A stretch of DNA of 64,000 nucleotides from Sinomonas susongensis (GCF_005877005.1 NZ_SSNH01000003.1:116782-180781), one strand, 5' to 3'; positions 54,026 to 63,639 are shown, counted from the stretch's first letter. Program-made: numbers and translations. Notes: generated by a model from the sequence alone, not told the origin.

Positions 54026-55105
54026 TCAGCGGGCCACGCGCTCGTCGTTGGGGTAGCGGATCCCCAGCTGCTGGCGCACGCCGTCGAACAGGCGCATCGT
54101 GTTCAGGGTGTGCGCCCACGGCATAGTAGGGCTCTCGGGGTCCCCCTGCTGCACGCAGCGCGTCACCTCGCGCAACTCGTAGACGTAGCCCCGGCCGACG
54201 ACGTCGAACTTCTCCGAGCGCGGCGGGTCCCACCCGCGCCGCACGGTGAGCTCGGTCGGATTGTTGATGCCGCCGACGGTCGTCAGGACGCCCTCCGTGC
54301 CGGCCACCGTGGCGACCCTGGGCCCGTGCGCGCGGAGCGAGGACGTGAGCGTGGCGAGCTGCCCTCCCGTGTAGCCGAGGGCGAGCACGTTCTGCTCGTC
54401 CACCCCGTCGGCGTTGAGCGCGCCGAGCGCCGTGAGCGAGTCGGGGAACCCGAGGGTCCCGAGCGGCCACAGCAGCGGGTACACCGTGAGGTCGAGGAGG
54501 GCCCCACCGCCGGCTGCGACAGCCCAGATGCGGTGGGCCGGGTCCCTCGGTGCAGGGAAGCCGAGGTCCGCCGAGACCCATCGGACGTCCCCGAGCTCGC
54601 CTGACCCGGCGATCTCGAAGGCCCGCTGGATCGAGGGGAGGAACCGCGACCACACGGCCTCCATGAGGAACACGCCTCGCTCGCGGGCCAGGTCCACGAG
54701 CTCCTGGGCCTCGTGCGCGTTGATCGTGAACGCCTTTTCGACGAGGACGTTCTTGCCCGCCGCGATGACCGCCTTCGCGACCTCGTAATGCTGGGCGTGC
54801 GGTGTCGCAACGTAGACGACGTCGATGTCGGGGTCCCGTGCGAGCGCGACGTAGCCGGGGATCCCGCCGTTGTCTGCGTAGTGCCGCCGGAAGCCGAATT
54901 CGGAGGCGAATTCCTCGGCATTGCTTGCGAAGCGCGAGCTGACCGCGAGCAGGGTCGCGTCCGGTAGCATCGCGAGGTCGCGGACGACGGTGCGCGCGAT
55001 CCCTCCCGTCGCGACGACGCCCCAGTTCAGGGATCGACCGGTGGGGGCAAGCGGGTCGGTGCTGTCCTGGAGCGAGAGCCACGTACGTTCGATATGGCGC
55101 GTCAT
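54026..55105 (-). CDS. Gfo/Idh/MocA-family oxidoreductase
   Basis: A 359-residue NAD(P)-dependent oxidoreductase. NWGVVATGGIARTVVRDLAM is the Rossmann nucleotide loop. VVYVATPHAQHYEVAKAVIAAGKNVLVEKAFTI is the family signature with the conserved EKP-like EKA. The C-terminal alpha/beta domain (LLDLTVYPLLWPLGTLG) places a Tyr/His site for the substrate, often an inositol, sugar or trans-dihydrodiol. The Pro of EKP is Ala here, a common variant. ATG 55105 is preferred, with GGATGGG upstream; ATG 55114 is possible. A hypothetical gene ends 57 bases upstream. Confidence 0.9.
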   Translation of the reverse strand: MTRHIERTWLSLQDSTDPLAPTGRSLNWGVVATGGIARTVVRDLAMLPDATLLAVSSRFASNAEEFASEFGFRRHYADNGGIPGYVALARDPDIDVVYVATPHAQHYEVAKAVIAAGKNVLVEKAFTINAHEAQELVDLARERGVFLMEAVWSRFLPSIQRAFEIAGSGELGDVRWVSADLGFPAPRDPAHRIWAVAAGGGALLDLTVYPLLWPLGTLGFPDSLTALGALNADGVDEQNVLALGYTGGQLATLTSSLRAHGPRVATVAGTEGVLTTVGGINNPTELTVRRGWDPPRSEKFDVVGRGYVYELREVTRCVQQGDPESPTMPWAHTLNTMRLFDGVRQQLGIRYPNDERVAR

Positions 55106-55162
55106 GCGTCCCATCCTTGCACGGTGGCGGGGCCTCGCATGGGGCGCGGACGACGGCGGTGC

Positions 55163-55750
55163 TCACGTCCAGTACGGGCGTGCGCCTCGGGCTCCGGCGC
55201 GGAGGAGGGCGCCGTCGAACTCCAACGACGACTCTGGAATCCCTGCGGCCTGCCACTCGGTGAAGAGGCGGTGCGGGCCCGGATCGGGGAGGGGCCAGAG
55301 CCAGAGGGCCAGCTGGGCTGTCCGCTCCCGGTCGCCCCCAGAACCGCTGCTGTGCACTCGGCGGAGGACCGCCTGCGGAGCGCGCGGCGGCGGGAAGGGC
55401 TCTGCCGGCTGCGTGTCGGCGAGGGTTTTGCTGCCGTCCGGGTACAGGATTCCGAATCTCGGGCCGCCGGACCCGGGGCGCCCCGTCCACGCCCGGTCGT
55501 GGGCGCCCGCTTCCCATTCGCTGCTTGACTCGTTGGTGCGCCGGCGCACGCAGCGGATTTCGAACGTCGCCCCATTGTGGAAGACCCTCGCGGATTCGAC
55601 CGCGAGGGTCACGCGGCCGGTCTGGGCGAGGATGGCGCCGAGCGGAACCACGGCCGGCATCTCGAGCGACGGCGGAGCCAGCCACTCTGGCGGTCGGGGC
55701 TGCAGTGGACGTTCGGGAGCGGCATCCGGTGCCGGCGGGAAGAAGCCCAT
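55163..55750 (-). CDS. Hypothetical soluble protein (195 residues)
   Basis: A 195-residue protein of unknown family. It begins with a Pro-rich stretch (FFPPAPDAAPERPLQPRPPE), then VPLGAILAQTGRVTLAVES, a charged beta-like region (GATFEIRCVRRRTNESSSEWE), and a C-terminal AQLALWLWPLPDPGPHRLFTEW followed by ESSLEFDGALLR. No signal peptide, membrane helix or catalytic motif is apparent. It is 49 bases downstream of the gamma-carbonic anhydrase gene, so it is part of the same leftward group. Coding status is supported by the strong third-position G+C bias on this strand; function is open. Confidence 0.6.
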   Translation of the reverse strand: MGFFPPAPDAAPERPLQPRPPEWLAPPSLEMPAVVPLGAILAQTGRVTLAVESARVFHNGATFEIRCVRRRTNESSSEWEAGAHDRAWTGRPGSGGPRFGILYPDGSKTLADTQPAEPFPPPRAPQAVLRRVHSSGSGGDRERTAQLALWLWPLPDPGPHRLFTEWQAAGIPESSLEFDGALLRAGARGARPYWT

Positions 55751-55799
55751 GGCCCCATGGTGCCAGCCCAGCCCGCTCGCGGGCAGGCGTGGGCCCAGG

Positions 55800-56321
55800 T
55801 CAGCGGGCCGCGTTGGCCTCTCGGTGCGCTCGCGCAAGCTCCTGGTAGTGCGCCGCGTTCTGGCGCACCCCTGCTACTTCCTCGTCGGTCAGCTCGCGGC
55901 GCACCTTCGCGGGAACCCCGGCCACGAGCGACCGAGGTGGGACCACCGTCCCCTCGAGGACCACGGCGCCGGCGGCGACGAGCGAGCCTGTGCCGATGAC
56001 CGCGCCGTTCATGATCGTCGCGCTCATGCCGACGAGCACGTCGTCCTCCACCGTGCACCCGTGGACGACGGCGTTGTGGCCGACTGAGACCCCGGAGCCC
56101 AGGGTGCAGGGGAAGCCGGCGTCGGCGTGCAGGACGACGTTGTCCTGGAGGTTGCTCCCGCTTCCGACCCGTATGGTCGCGGTGTCGGCACGCACCGACA
56201 CGCCGTAGAAGGCGCTCGAGTCCTCGGACAGGTGGGCATCGCCGATGATGCTCGCCGTCGGCGCGACGAACACGCTTGGGTGGATGTTGGGGCTCGAGCC
56301 CCCGAAGTCGATGACAGGCAT
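55800..56321 (-). CDS. Gamma-class carbonic anhydrase / hexapeptide-repeat protein
   Basis: A 173-residue left-handed beta-helix protein. Hexapeptide repeats run from about 20 to 135. Zinc-ligand His residues of gamma carbonic anhydrases are seen in NLQDNVVLHADAG and VGHNAVVHGC. The closing segment VPPRSLVAGVPAKVRRELTDEE and the terminal helix are family-typical (YrdA/PaaY type). It would form a trimer with zinc at the interfaces, hydrating CO2 or acting on thioesters. It starts 34 bases after purU. Some relatives are not active carbonic anhydrases. Confidence 0.9.
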   Translation of the reverse strand: MPVIDFGGSSPNIHPSVFVAPTASIIGDAHLSEDSSAFYGVSVRADTATIRVGSGSNLQDNVVLHADAGFPCTLGSGVSVGHNAVVHGCTVEDDVLVGMSATIMNGAVIGTGSLVAAGAVVLEGTVVPPRSLVAGVPAKVRRELTDEEVAGVRQNAAHYQELARAHREANAAR

Positions 56322-56355
56322 GCGCCCAGACTATCGGCGCATGCCCAAAGTCAGC

Positions 56356-57204
56356 TCAGCCGAAGACGACGGTGCGCGTCCCGTCGAGCAGCACCCGATG
56401 CTCGGCGTGCCACTGGACGGCACGGCAGAGCGTGCGGCCCTCGACGTCGCGCCCGAGCTGCACGAACTGCTCGGGGGTCTTCGAGTGGTCCACCCGGATG
56501 ACCTCCTGCTCGATGATGGGCCCTTCGTCGAGGTCGGCGGTCACGTAGTGGGCTGTGGCGCCGATGATCTTGACGCCGCGTGCATGCGCTTGGTGGTAGG
56601 GCTTCGCCCCCTTGAACGAGGGGAGGAACGAGTGGTGGATGTTGATCGCCCTGCCTTCGAGGGCACGGCACAGATCGTCGGAGAGGATCTGCATGTAGCG
56701 CGCGAGCACCACGAGCTCGATGCGGTGCTCCTCGACGAGGGCGAGCAGCTTGTCTTCGGCTTCGGCCTTGGTCTCGGACGTGACGGGAAGGTGCACGAAC
56801 GGAATCCCGTAGAACTGGGCCATCGGGGCCAGCTCGGTGTGGTTGGACACGATGACGGGCACTTCGATGGGCAGAGCGCCGGAGCGCTGCTGGAACAGGA
56901 GGTCGTTGAGCGTGCGGCCGTCCTTCGAGCACATGATGAGGGTCCGCATCCGATCGCCGTCGGCGGAGATGCCGAGCTTCATTCCGAAGGCTTCGGCCAC
57001 GGGCGCGAGTGAAAGCTCGAGCTCCTCGCGCGGCGCGGTCGTTGCGACGGTCACCCGCATGAAGAACGTGCCGGTCTCTCGGCTCTCGTACTGGCGGGAT
57101 TCGGAGATGTTGCAGCCTGCTTCGAGCAGGGCGCCGGAGACGGCGTGCACGATCCCGGGCCGGTCCGGGCAGGAGAGCGTGACGATGAAGGAGTTCGGTA
57201 CCAC
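56356..57204 (-). CDS. purU: Formyltetrahydrofolate deformylase
   Basis: A 282-residue PurU that hydrolyses 10-formyl-THF to formate and THF, balancing one-carbon pools. Residues about 5-85 are an ACT domain (IVTLSCPDRPGIVHAVSGAL). The rest is a formyltransferase-like domain with the catalytic Asn-His pair in INIHHSFLPSFKGAKPYHQA and Asp in TADLDEGPIIEQ. GTG 57204 gives the standard length; the 10-base gap after the flavoprotein stop has no clear ribosome-binding site, so coupling or leaderless initiation is possible. It complements glyA-folD and purN/purH in the window. Confidence 0.95.
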   Translation of the reverse strand: MVPNSFIVTLSCPDRPGIVHAVSGALLEAGCNISESRQYESRETGTFFMRVTVATTAPREELELSLAPVAEAFGMKLGISADGDRMRTLIMCSKDGRTLNDLLFQQRSGALPIEVPVIVSNHTELAPMAQFYGIPFVHLPVTSETKAEAEDKLLALVEEHRIELVVLARYMQILSDDLCRALEGRAINIHHSFLPSFKGAKPYHQAHARGVKIIGATAHYVTADLDEGPIIEQEVIRVDHSKTPEQFVQLGRDVEGRTLCRAVQWHAEHRVLLDGTRTVVFG

Positions 57205-57214
57205 GCTGTATAGG

Positions 57215-58318
57215 TTAGGCGCTGCGGGCACCTTCGCGGTTTTCGGGACGCGGGAGTGCGTCCAGCCGGTGGAGGGCAGCGACCGCGGCGGCCCGGCCGG
57301 CGCGGGTCGCGCCGACGGTCGATGCAGACGCGCCATAGCCCACGAGGAAGAGGCGCGGTTCCCGCACGACGCTCACGCCGTCGTCGGACATGAGGACTCC
57401 GCCGCCGTGCTCGCGCAGCCCAAGCGGAGCGAGGTGCCCCAGGGAGGCCCGGAACCCGGTGGCCCACAGGATCGCATCGAGTTCGAGCCCCCGCCCGCCC
57501 GCCAGCACCGCGCCCTCCCGCGTGAGCCTCGAGAGGGGGCCCAGCGAGGCAAGCACGCCGCGCTCGATGCCGTCCCTGTACTGCCCGGTGAGCGGCAGGC
57601 CCGTCGCGGCGACGACGCTGAGTGGGGGGAGCCCGGCGCGCGTGCGTTCGCCGACCCGGCGTTCGACGTCGGCGCCCCAGTTGGCGTCGAAGGGCGCAGT
57701 CCGGAAGTCGGGGGTGCGCCGCGTGGACCAGAACGTGGTCGCCCCGGCCGCGTCGAGCTGGAGGAGGAACTGCAGGGCGGACGTCCCGCCGCCGACCACC
57801 AGCACGCGTTGGCCACGGAACTCCTCGGCGGAGACGAAGTCATGCGTGTGCAGCTGGCGCCCCCGGAAGAGCTCCTGGCCGGGGTAGCGAGGCCAGTGGG
57901 GACGGTCCCACGTGCCGGTGGCGCTGATGACCGTGCTGGCGAGCCATGACCGCCCGTCGGCCGCGCTCACGAGGAGCCCGTCGTCGTCCGTGGGCCTCGT
58001 GACCGAGGTGATCCTCACGGGCCGCTCGACCGGCAGCCCGAAGGTCCTCTCGTATTCCCCGTAGTAGCGGCTCACGACGGCGGAGCTTGGCTCGGCGGGG
58101 TCGGGGGCCTCGAGCGGGAGGCCCGGGAGGGGGTGGAGACCGTGGGCGGCGTCGAACGTGAGGGATGCCCACCGATGACGCCAGGCGCCTCCGGGTCCGT
58201 CGTTCGAGTCAAGGGCGACGTAGTCGCCCCAGGGACGCAGACCTCGGCGCTGGAGCCAATAGGCGGCGCTCAAGCCAGCCTGCCCGGCCCCGATCACCAC
58301 GCTCTTCAGCGCTGCCAC
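57215..58318 (-). CDS. Flavin-containing monooxygenase-like NAD(P)/FAD oxidoreductase
   Basis: A 367-residue flavoprotein. KSVVIGAGQAGLSAAYWL binds FAD and RVLVVGGGTSALQFLLQL binds NAD(P)H, the two-dinucleotide arrangement of Baeyer-Villiger/FMO-type and CzcO-like proteins. STVISATGTWDRPHWPRYPG lies between, and ELDAILWATGFRAS is the second ATG motif. Substrate unknown. GTG 58318 has GGAGGAGGG five bases upstream and is preferred to ATG 58366. It is divergent from the glyA leader and probably co-transcribed with purU, gamma-CA and the hypothetical gene. Confidence 0.87.
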   Translation of the reverse strand: MAALKSVVIGAGQAGLSAAYWLQRRGLRPWGDYVALDSNDGPGGAWRHRWASLTFDAAHGLHPLPGLPLEAPDPAEPSSAVVSRYYGEYERTFGLPVERPVRITSVTRPTDDDGLLVSAADGRSWLASTVISATGTWDRPHWPRYPGQELFRGRQLHTHDFVSAEEFRGQRVLVVGGGTSALQFLLQLDAAGATTFWSTRRTPDFRTAPFDANWGADVERRVGERTRAGLPPLSVVAATGLPLTGQYRDGIERGVLASLGPLSRLTREGAVLAGGRGLELDAILWATGFRASLGHLAPLGLREHGGGVLMSDDGVSVVREPRLFLVGYGASASTVGATRAGRAAAVAALHRLDALPRPENREGARSA

Positions 58319-58446
58319 GCACCCTCCTCCATCAGCCAGCTCCATTGACGTGTCAATCAGTGGCATAACCCCAGCGTGAACCGCTGTGTTCCCGCCTCAC
58401 GCCCGCTGCTCCGGCATGCCGGCCTGGGGGCAGCGCGGTAGACTGG

Positions 58447-58566
58447 CGTCGTCGCGACTGGCGTTGGGTGGATCACCACCGGGGAGCGACGAGCGCCGCA
58501 CCGGAGGCTTCCGCCATCCGGGAGGCGCGAACGGGACACCGTGGGTCGTACGCCTGGGCCAGGGGT
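58447..58566 (+). promoter_or_regulatory. ZTP (pfl motif) riboswitch upstream of glyA-folD
   Basis: The conserved 5' half is visible as GCGACTGGCG (58454-58463), GTGGATCACCAC (58468-58479) and CCGGGGAGCG (58479-58488). The conserved 3' loop, CGCCTGGGCC, lies at 58551-58560 after a variable stem. This order matches the pfl motif, which binds ZMP/ZTP and turns on folate and purine genes. A GC hairpin (ACCGGC/GCCGGT near 58606-58624) between it and the start may be the expression platform. The remainder of the 350-bp gap on both sides shows no gene. Confidence 0.85.
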
Positions 58567-58668
58567 CGAGCACTCCGTGCCGTCACGCCCCGCCATGCAG
58601 TTCCGGCACCGGCGAAACGGCCGGTAGCCTGACCAATAGCACGCCGAGCCCAAATCCCAGGAGATCCC

Positions 58669-59961
58669 GTGACCACCGCGAATCCCACCGTGTCCTCCGT
58701 CAGCAACCTTCCCCTCGCCGACGTCGATCCTGAGATCGCCGCCGTCCTCGACCAGGAACTCGGGCGCCAGCGCGGCACGCTCGAGATGATCGCGTCCGAG
58801 AACTTCGCGCCCCGCGCCGTCATGGAGGCGCAGGGCTCGGTCCTGACCAACAAGTACGCCGAAGGCTACCCGGGGCGCCGCTACTACGGCGGCTGCGAGT
58901 ACGTCGACGTCGCTGAGAACCTCGCGATCGACCGCGTCAAGGCGCTCTTCGACGCCGAGTTCGCCAACGTCCAGCCGCACTCCGGCGCCCAGGCCAACGC
59001 CGCGGCGCTCTCTGCGCTCATCAACCCGGGCGACAAGATCCTCGGGCTCTCGCTCGCGCACGGCGGCCACCTCACCCACGGAATGAAGCTCAACTTCTCC
59101 GGGAAGCTCTACCAGGTCGCCGCGTACCAGGTGGAACAGGATACGTTCCGGGTCGACATGGACAAGCTCCGCGAGCAGGCCCTCGCCGAGCGGCCGCAGG
59201 TCATCATCGCGGGCTGGTCCGCGTACCCGCGGCACCTCGACTTCGCAGCGTTCCGCTCGATCGCCGACGAGGTCGGTGCCTACCTGTGGACCGACATGGC
59301 GCACTTCGCCGGACTTGTCGCCGCCGGCCTGCACCCGAGCCCGGTGCCGCACTCGCACGTCGTCACGTCGACGGTGCACAAGACCCTCGCGGGCCCGCGT
59401 TCAGGTGTGATCCTCGCGAAGCAGGAGTTCGGGAAGAAGCTCAACTCGAACGTCTTCCCGGGGCAGCAGGGCGGCCCGCTCATGCACGTCATCGCCGCGA
59501 AGGCCGTCGCCTTCAAGATCGCTGGCTCGGAAGAGTTCAAGGAGCGCCAGGAGCGCGTGATCGAGGGCGCCCGCATCATCGCCGAACGCCTCAACCAGAA
59601 GGACGTCGCGGATGCCGGCGTCTCCGTCCTCACCGGCGGCACCGACGTCCACCTCGTGCTCGTCGACCTCCGCAACTCCGAGCTCGACGGCCAGCAGGCC
59701 GAGGATCTGCTCCATGCGGTCGGCATCACGGTCAACCGCAACGCGGTCCCGTTCGACCCGCGGCCGCCGATGGTCACCTCGGGTCTCCGCATCGGGACCC
59801 CCGCGCTCGCGACCCGCGGCTTCGGGGCCAACGAGTTCACGGAGGTCGCGGACATCATCGCCTCGGCCCTCAAGGGCGGTGCCGACCTCGAGTCCCTGCA
59901 CGCCCGCGTGGACCGGCTCGCTGCCGACTTCCCGCTGTACCCCGGCCACGAGGAGTGGTGA
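58669..59961 (+). CDS. glyA: Serine hydroxymethyltransferase
   Basis: A 430-residue PLP enzyme converting serine and THF to glycine and 5,10-methylene-THF. Family segments are [71 protein letters not shown], and [17 protein letters not shown] with the PLP Lys. The start is GTG 58669 with GGAG upstream. The ZTP riboswitch in its leader should raise expression when 10-formyl-THF is short. folD follows with an effective overlap, so both are made from one mRNA. Confidence 0.97.
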   Translation: MTTANPTVSSVSNLPLADVDPEIAAVLDQELGRQRGTLEMIASENFAPRAVMEAQGSVLTNKYAEGYPGRRYYGGCEYVDVAENLAIDRVKALFDAEFANVQPHSGAQANAAALSALINPGDKILGLSLAHGGHLTHGMKLNFSGKLYQVAAYQVEQDTFRVDMDKLREQALAERPQVIIAGWSAYPRHLDFAAFRSIADEVGAYLWTDMAHFAGLVAAGLHPSPVPHSHVVTSTVHKTLAGPRSGVILAKQEFGKKLNSNVFPGQQGGPLMHVIAAKAVAFKIAGSEEFKERQERVIEGARIIAERLNQKDVADAGVSVLTGGTDVHLVLVDLRNSELDGQQAEDLLHAVGITVNRNAVPFDPRPPMVTSGLRIGTPALATRGFGANEFTEVADIIASALKGGADLESLHARVDRLAADFPLYPGHEEW

Positions 59962-59969
59962 GCGCGTCG

Positions 59970-60875
59970 ATGGCGTCCCGCACCTCGGGCAGCGCAGTCG
60001 TCCTTGACGGGAAGGCAGCTTCGGCCGCCATCAAGGCCGAACTCGCCGAGCGGGTCGCGGCCCTCAAGGCCAAGGGCATCACTCCGGGTATCGCGACCGT
60101 GCTCGTGGGCGCGGACGCGGCCTCCCAGCTCTACGTGGGCATGAAGCACAAGCAGTCCGTTGCGATCGGGATGAACTCGATCCAGAAGGAGCTGCCTGCG
60201 GACGCGACGCAGGAGCAGGTGGAGGCGCTGATCGACGAGCTCAACGCCGACCCCGCGTGCCATGGGTACATCGTTCAGCTCCCGCTGCCGAAGCACCTCG
60301 ACACGGACGCGATCCTCGAGCGGATCGACCCAGCCAAGGACGCGGACGGGCTCCACCCGACGAACCTCGGACGGCTCGTGCTGAACGTGAACCGGCCCAT
60401 CAGCACGCCCCTGCCGTGCACGCCGCGCGGCGTGATCGAGCTCCTCCTCCGCCACGACTACGACCTCAAGGGCAAGCATGTCGTCGTGGTGGGGCGTGGA
60501 GTGACCATCGGGCGGTCGATCCCGCTCCTGCTGACCAGACGCGCGATCAACGCGACCGTGACCCTCACGCACACCGGGACCGAGGATCTCTCGGAGCACC
60601 TGCGCCGGGCGGACGTCATCGTCGCAGCGGCAGGCGTCAAGCACATCGTCAAGCCGGAGGATGTCAAGCCGGGGGCCGCCGTGCTCGATGTCGGAGTGAC
60701 CCGAGAGGCGGACCCGGACGGCGGCAGGCCGAAGGTGTTCGGCGACGTCGATCCGGGCGTCGCGGCCGTGGCCGGCTACCTTTCGCCGAACCCCGGGGGC
60801 GTCGGGCCCATGACCGTCGCGCTGCTCATGACGAACGTCATCGAGGCGGCCGAACGGCAGGCCGCCGCCGTCTGA
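59970..60875 (+). CDS. folD: Methylenetetrahydrofolate dehydrogenase/cyclohydrolase
   Basis: A 301-residue bifunctional FolD making 10-formyl-THF from 5,10-methylene-THF with NADP+. It shows [15 protein letters not shown] (catalytic Lys; the usual YVxxKxK signature), [24 protein letters not shown], and [17 protein letters not shown] for NADP. The C-terminal [18 protein letters not shown] matches the PGGVGPMT motif. ATG 59970 follows GGTGAG by seven bases; GTG 59958, overlapping the glyA stop, is a close alternative. A strong terminator follows. Confidence 0.96.
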   Translation: MASRTSGSAVVLDGKAASAAIKAELAERVAALKAKGITPGIATVLVGADAASQLYVGMKHKQSVAIGMNSIQKELPADATQEQVEALIDELNADPACHGYIVQLPLPKHLDTDAILERIDPAKDADGLHPTNLGRLVLNVNRPISTPLPCTPRGVIELLLRHDYDLKGKHVVVVGRGVTIGRSIPLLLTRRAINATVTLTHTGTEDLSEHLRRADVIVAAAGVKHIVKPEDVKPGAAVLDVGVTREADPDGGRPKVFGDVDPGVAAVAGYLSPNPGGVGPMTVALLMTNVIEAAERQAAAV

Positions 60876-60910
60876 CCTTCACTGCAGCCTGATCTGCCAG
60901 TGCAGCATTT

Positions 60911-60942
60911 CCGCCCCCGCGGTCTCCGGACCGCAGGGGCGG
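60911..60942 (+). terminator. Terminator of glyA-folD
   Basis: CCGCCCC-C-GCGGTC pairs with GACCGC-A-GGGGCGG (13 pairs, one mismatch) around a short loop, followed by a pyrimidine-rich stretch (CTTTCTTCTCTCC). Confidence 0.85.
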
Positions 60943-61071
60943 AGCGCTTTCTTCTCTCCCGACTGCTACCGGGCCCGACTGCTACCGGGCCCGACTGCTA
61001 CCAGGGGAGTAGGGCCGCCTGCGCCGAGCGGCCGACGACGGCGGCTTCCTCCGGCGCGTAGGCTCGGCAGC

Positions 61072-62343
61072 ATGCGGGCGAGCCAAGGTGACGACCGGGA
61101 CAGTGCCGTGCCCACCCGGCATGGCCCGCCGGGCTGGCACGGCCCGCTTGGCTGGCACAGTCCGCCCGGACCCCCGTGGAGCGGCTGGCGCGGCGGCCCT
61201 TGGCAGGGCGCCCCTTGGCAAAGCGGGCCGGGGCGCCGGCGTCGCCTGCTCTGGTCGGCCCGCGTCGCCGGCGCGGTGCTGCTCGCCCTCATCCAGCTTG
61301 TCGGCACCCACGTCGTGGCGGTGCACCAGCCCGGGTCGCGTCCGCTCGACGTCGTCGGCGTCGTGCTGCTCGTCGCGGGCCCCGCTCTCCTCCTGACGCT
61401 GGGCCGAAGCCCGGGTCCCGTGGCGGCGGCCGTGGCCGCGCTCGCGATCGCCTACTTCGCCCTCGGGTATCCGTGGGGCCCCGTCCTCGTTTCGCCTGCC
61501 CTCGCGTTCGTGTTCGCCACCGCCGCCGGCGCGCGCTGGTGGACGTGGGGTTCCGGCGCCGCGGTCATCATCGGGGCGGCGGGGTGGGGCCTTCCAGCGG
61601 GGGACTGGCTCAGGCCCGCAGCGGTCGCGGCCTGGACCGCCGTCGTCATCCTGGTCGGCGAGGGTCTGCGCGTGCGCCGCGAGCGCTTCGCAGCCCGTCG
61701 GCGGGAGTGGGAGGCGCAGCGTCGGGAGGCGCGCGACCAGGAAAGGCTCGACCTCGCCCGGGACATCCACGACGTCGTGGCCCATTCCCTCTCGCTCATC
61801 AACGTCCGCGCGAGCATCGCACTCCATCTGGCCGATCGTCGGCCCGAGGAGCTCCGCCCCGCGCTCGAGGCCGTCAAGCAGGCAAGCCACGAGGCCCTCG
61901 GCGAAGTGCGGGAACTGCTCGGCGTGCTCCGCCAGGACGTGCCGGTGACTCCGGGCGAGCCGTTCGAGCGGCTGCCAGGCCTCGTCGAGGACGCACGGGG
62001 GATGGGGCTCGAGGTGACCCTCGACGCCGAACTCGGCGGGCCGCCGTCGCCCGCCGTCCAGCGGGTCGCCTACCGCGTGGTGCAGGAGGCGCTCACGAAC
62101 GCGGTGCGCCATTCCGGAGCCCGGCATGCGGACGTGCGGATCGCGCGGAGTGAAGGGAACGTCGTCGTCGAAGTGCACGACGACGGTTCCGGCCTCCGCG
62201 GCGCGGAGCCTGGGTCCGGCCTGCGCGGCATGCGGGAGCGGGTGGAGGCCGCGGGCGGGACGCTGACCTTGACCGACGCGGGTGGGCTCCTGATCCGTGC
62301 GGCGCTCCCCGAGGACGGTATTGGACCAGAGGGCCGAAAGTGA
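61072..62343 (+). CDS. NarL-type sensor histidine kinase
   Basis: A 423-residue two-component sensor. The N-terminal 55 residues are a Pro/Gly/Trp-rich cytoplasmic stretch (several WxG repeats). About five membrane helices follow (60-205). The HisKA_3 dimerisation helix has the phosphorylated His in ARDIHDVVAHSLSLI. The HATPase region shows VVQEALTNAVRHSG (N box) and VEVHDDGSGLRG (G1). The downstream response regulator overlaps by four bases (GTGA). No sensory domain beyond the membrane helices is evident; the stimulus is probably within the membrane. Confidence 0.92.
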   Translation: MRASQGDDRDSAVPTRHGPPGWHGPLGWHSPPGPPWSGWRGGPWQGAPWQSGPGRRRRLLWSARVAGAVLLALIQLVGTHVVAVHQPGSRPLDVVGVVLLVAGPALLLTLGRSPGPVAAAVAALAIAYFALGYPWGPVLVSPALAFVFATAAGARWWTWGSGAAVIIGAAGWGLPAGDWLRPAAVAAWTAVVILVGEGLRVRRERFAARRREWEAQRREARDQERLDLARDIHDVVAHSLSLINVRASIALHLADRRPEELRPALEAVKQASHEALGEVRELLGVLRQDVPVTPGEPFERLPGLVEDARGMGLEVTLDAELGGPPSPAVQRVAYRVVQEALTNAVRHSGARHADVRIARSEGNVVVEVHDDGSGLRGAEPGSGLRGMRERVEAAGGTLTLTDAGGLLIRAALPEDGIGPEGRK

Positions 62344-63008
62344 TTCGGATCCTCATCGCTGACGATCAGGCGCTGCTCCGCGCGGGCTTCCGCGCGCTGC
62401 TTGACGCCGAATCGGACATGGAGGTGGTGGGCGAGGCCGGCACTGGCGCGGAGGCGGTGGCCCAGGCTGCGCGGCTCGTGCCCGACGTTGTGCTCATGGA
62501 CATCCGCATGCCAGGGGGCGACGGGCTCGAGGCGACCCGCCGCGTCTTGGCGGCGCAGCCCGAGGGGGTGCGCATCATCATCCTCACGACGTTCGAACTC
62601 GACGAGTACGTCACGGGAGCGATCCGCGCCGGTGCGAGCGGATTCCTCGTCAAGGACACCGACCCGGACGAGCTGGTCCGTGCCGTGCGGGCGGTGCATG
62701 ACGGCGATGCCATGCTCTCGCCGTCCGTGACTCGGCGGCTGCTCGAACGGCTTGCCGCTGAGCGCCCTTCGACCCCGAGTGCACCGCCCGTCGACGTCGC
62801 GCAGCTCACCGAGCGGGAGCGCGAGGTCGTGGCCCTCGTGGGGCAGGGCCTGAACAACGCAGAGATCGGTGCGCGGCTCTACATCACACCGCTGACCGCC
62901 AAGACTCACGTCTCCCGGGCGATGACGAAGCTTGGCCTGCGCGATCGCGCGCAGCTCGTGGTCCTGGCCTACGAATCGGGGCTCGTCAGGCCGGGCTGGC
63001 TCAGCTGA
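62340..63008 (+). CDS. NarL/LuxR-type response regulator
   Basis: A 222-residue response regulator. Receiver residues: acidic pair in ILIADDQALLRAGF, phospho-Asp in VVLMDIRMPGGDG, Thr in ILTTFELDEY and Lys in FLVKDTDPDEL. The C-terminal LuxR helix-turn-helix is LTEREREVVALVGQGLNNAE followed by YITPLTAKTHVSRAMTKLG. It starts at GTG 62340, overlapping the kinase stop. Cognate kinase is the upstream gene; targets are unknown, though the downstream SHOCT protein or ABC transporter may be among them. Confidence 0.94.
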   Translation: MIRILIADDQALLRAGFRALLDAESDMEVVGEAGTGAEAVAQAARLVPDVVLMDIRMPGGDGLEATRRVLAAQPEGVRIIILTTFELDEYVTGAIRAGASGFLVKDTDPDELVRAVRAVHDGDAMLSPSVTRRLLERLAAERPSTPSAPPVDVAQLTEREREVVALVGQGLNNAEIGARLYITPLTAKTHVSRAMTKLGLRDRAQLVVLAYESGLVRPGWLS

Positions 63009-63190
63009 GGACCTCCCTCCCGCGGGGCGCCGCGGGCGGCCCACGTCGAGTACGCGGCGGTGCTCCCCGCGGAGTATCACGTCCCGTCAGGTCACTCCGC
63101 TCGGGGGACGCGGTGCCGGCCCCTGCTGGGAAGACTGGAATGAGCGGCTGATCCCAGAGCAGCCCTTGAGACCGAGGAGACACCGTCATC

Positions 63191-63535
63191 ATGATCATGA
63201 CCCCAGCACTCGTTGCCGCAGACACTGTAGGACACGGTCCCTGGCTCTGGCCGTGGTTCCTGCTCATCCCGCTGTCCTGGATCCTGCTGATCGCGCTCTT
63301 CTTCACGTTCGCCAGGCGCTTCTGGTGGCGGCGGCACTGGGGTTCGTTCCGCGGCGACTACCCCGGAACTCCCGGTGGGGGCTTCGGGGGGAGCTTTGGC
63401 GAGGGCGGCAGCGCCGAATCCATTTTGCGGGAGAGGTACGCGCGCGGAGAGATCGACGAGGCCGAATACCGCCAGCGCCTGGAGGTGCTCCGCGGCGACT
63501 ACTACCAGGGCCCGTCGGAGGGGCGATCTTTCTGA
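63191..63535 (+). CDS. Single-helix membrane protein with SHOCT domain
   Basis: A 114-residue protein. One membrane helix (LWPWFLLIPLSWILLIALFF) is followed by a basic/aromatic stretch (FARRFWWRRHWGSFRGDY), a Gly-rich linker (GTPGGGFGGSFGEGG) and a C-terminal SHOCT motif (ESILRERYARGEIDEAEYRQ). SHOCT domains are short helical pieces at protein ends that probably mediate oligomerisation. ATG 63191 follows GGAGA by ten bases; ATG 63197 is possible. Such proteins often lie beside NarL-type two-component genes and ABC transporters, as here. Confidence 0.85.
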   Translation: MIMTPALVAADTVGHGPWLWPWFLLIPLSWILLIALFFTFARRFWWRRHWGSFRGDYPGTPGGGFGGSFGEGGSAESILRERYARGEIDEAEYRQRLEVLRGDYYQGPSEGRSF

Positions 63536-63639
63536 AAGATGCGTTGCAGAATCTGGTCGAAATCCCTTCCGAATGACCCTGCTTGTCGAGTAGTGTGCCG
63601 TGAGTGTCGCATGAAGCGCGAGGCGTTGCCGGGGGGGCA

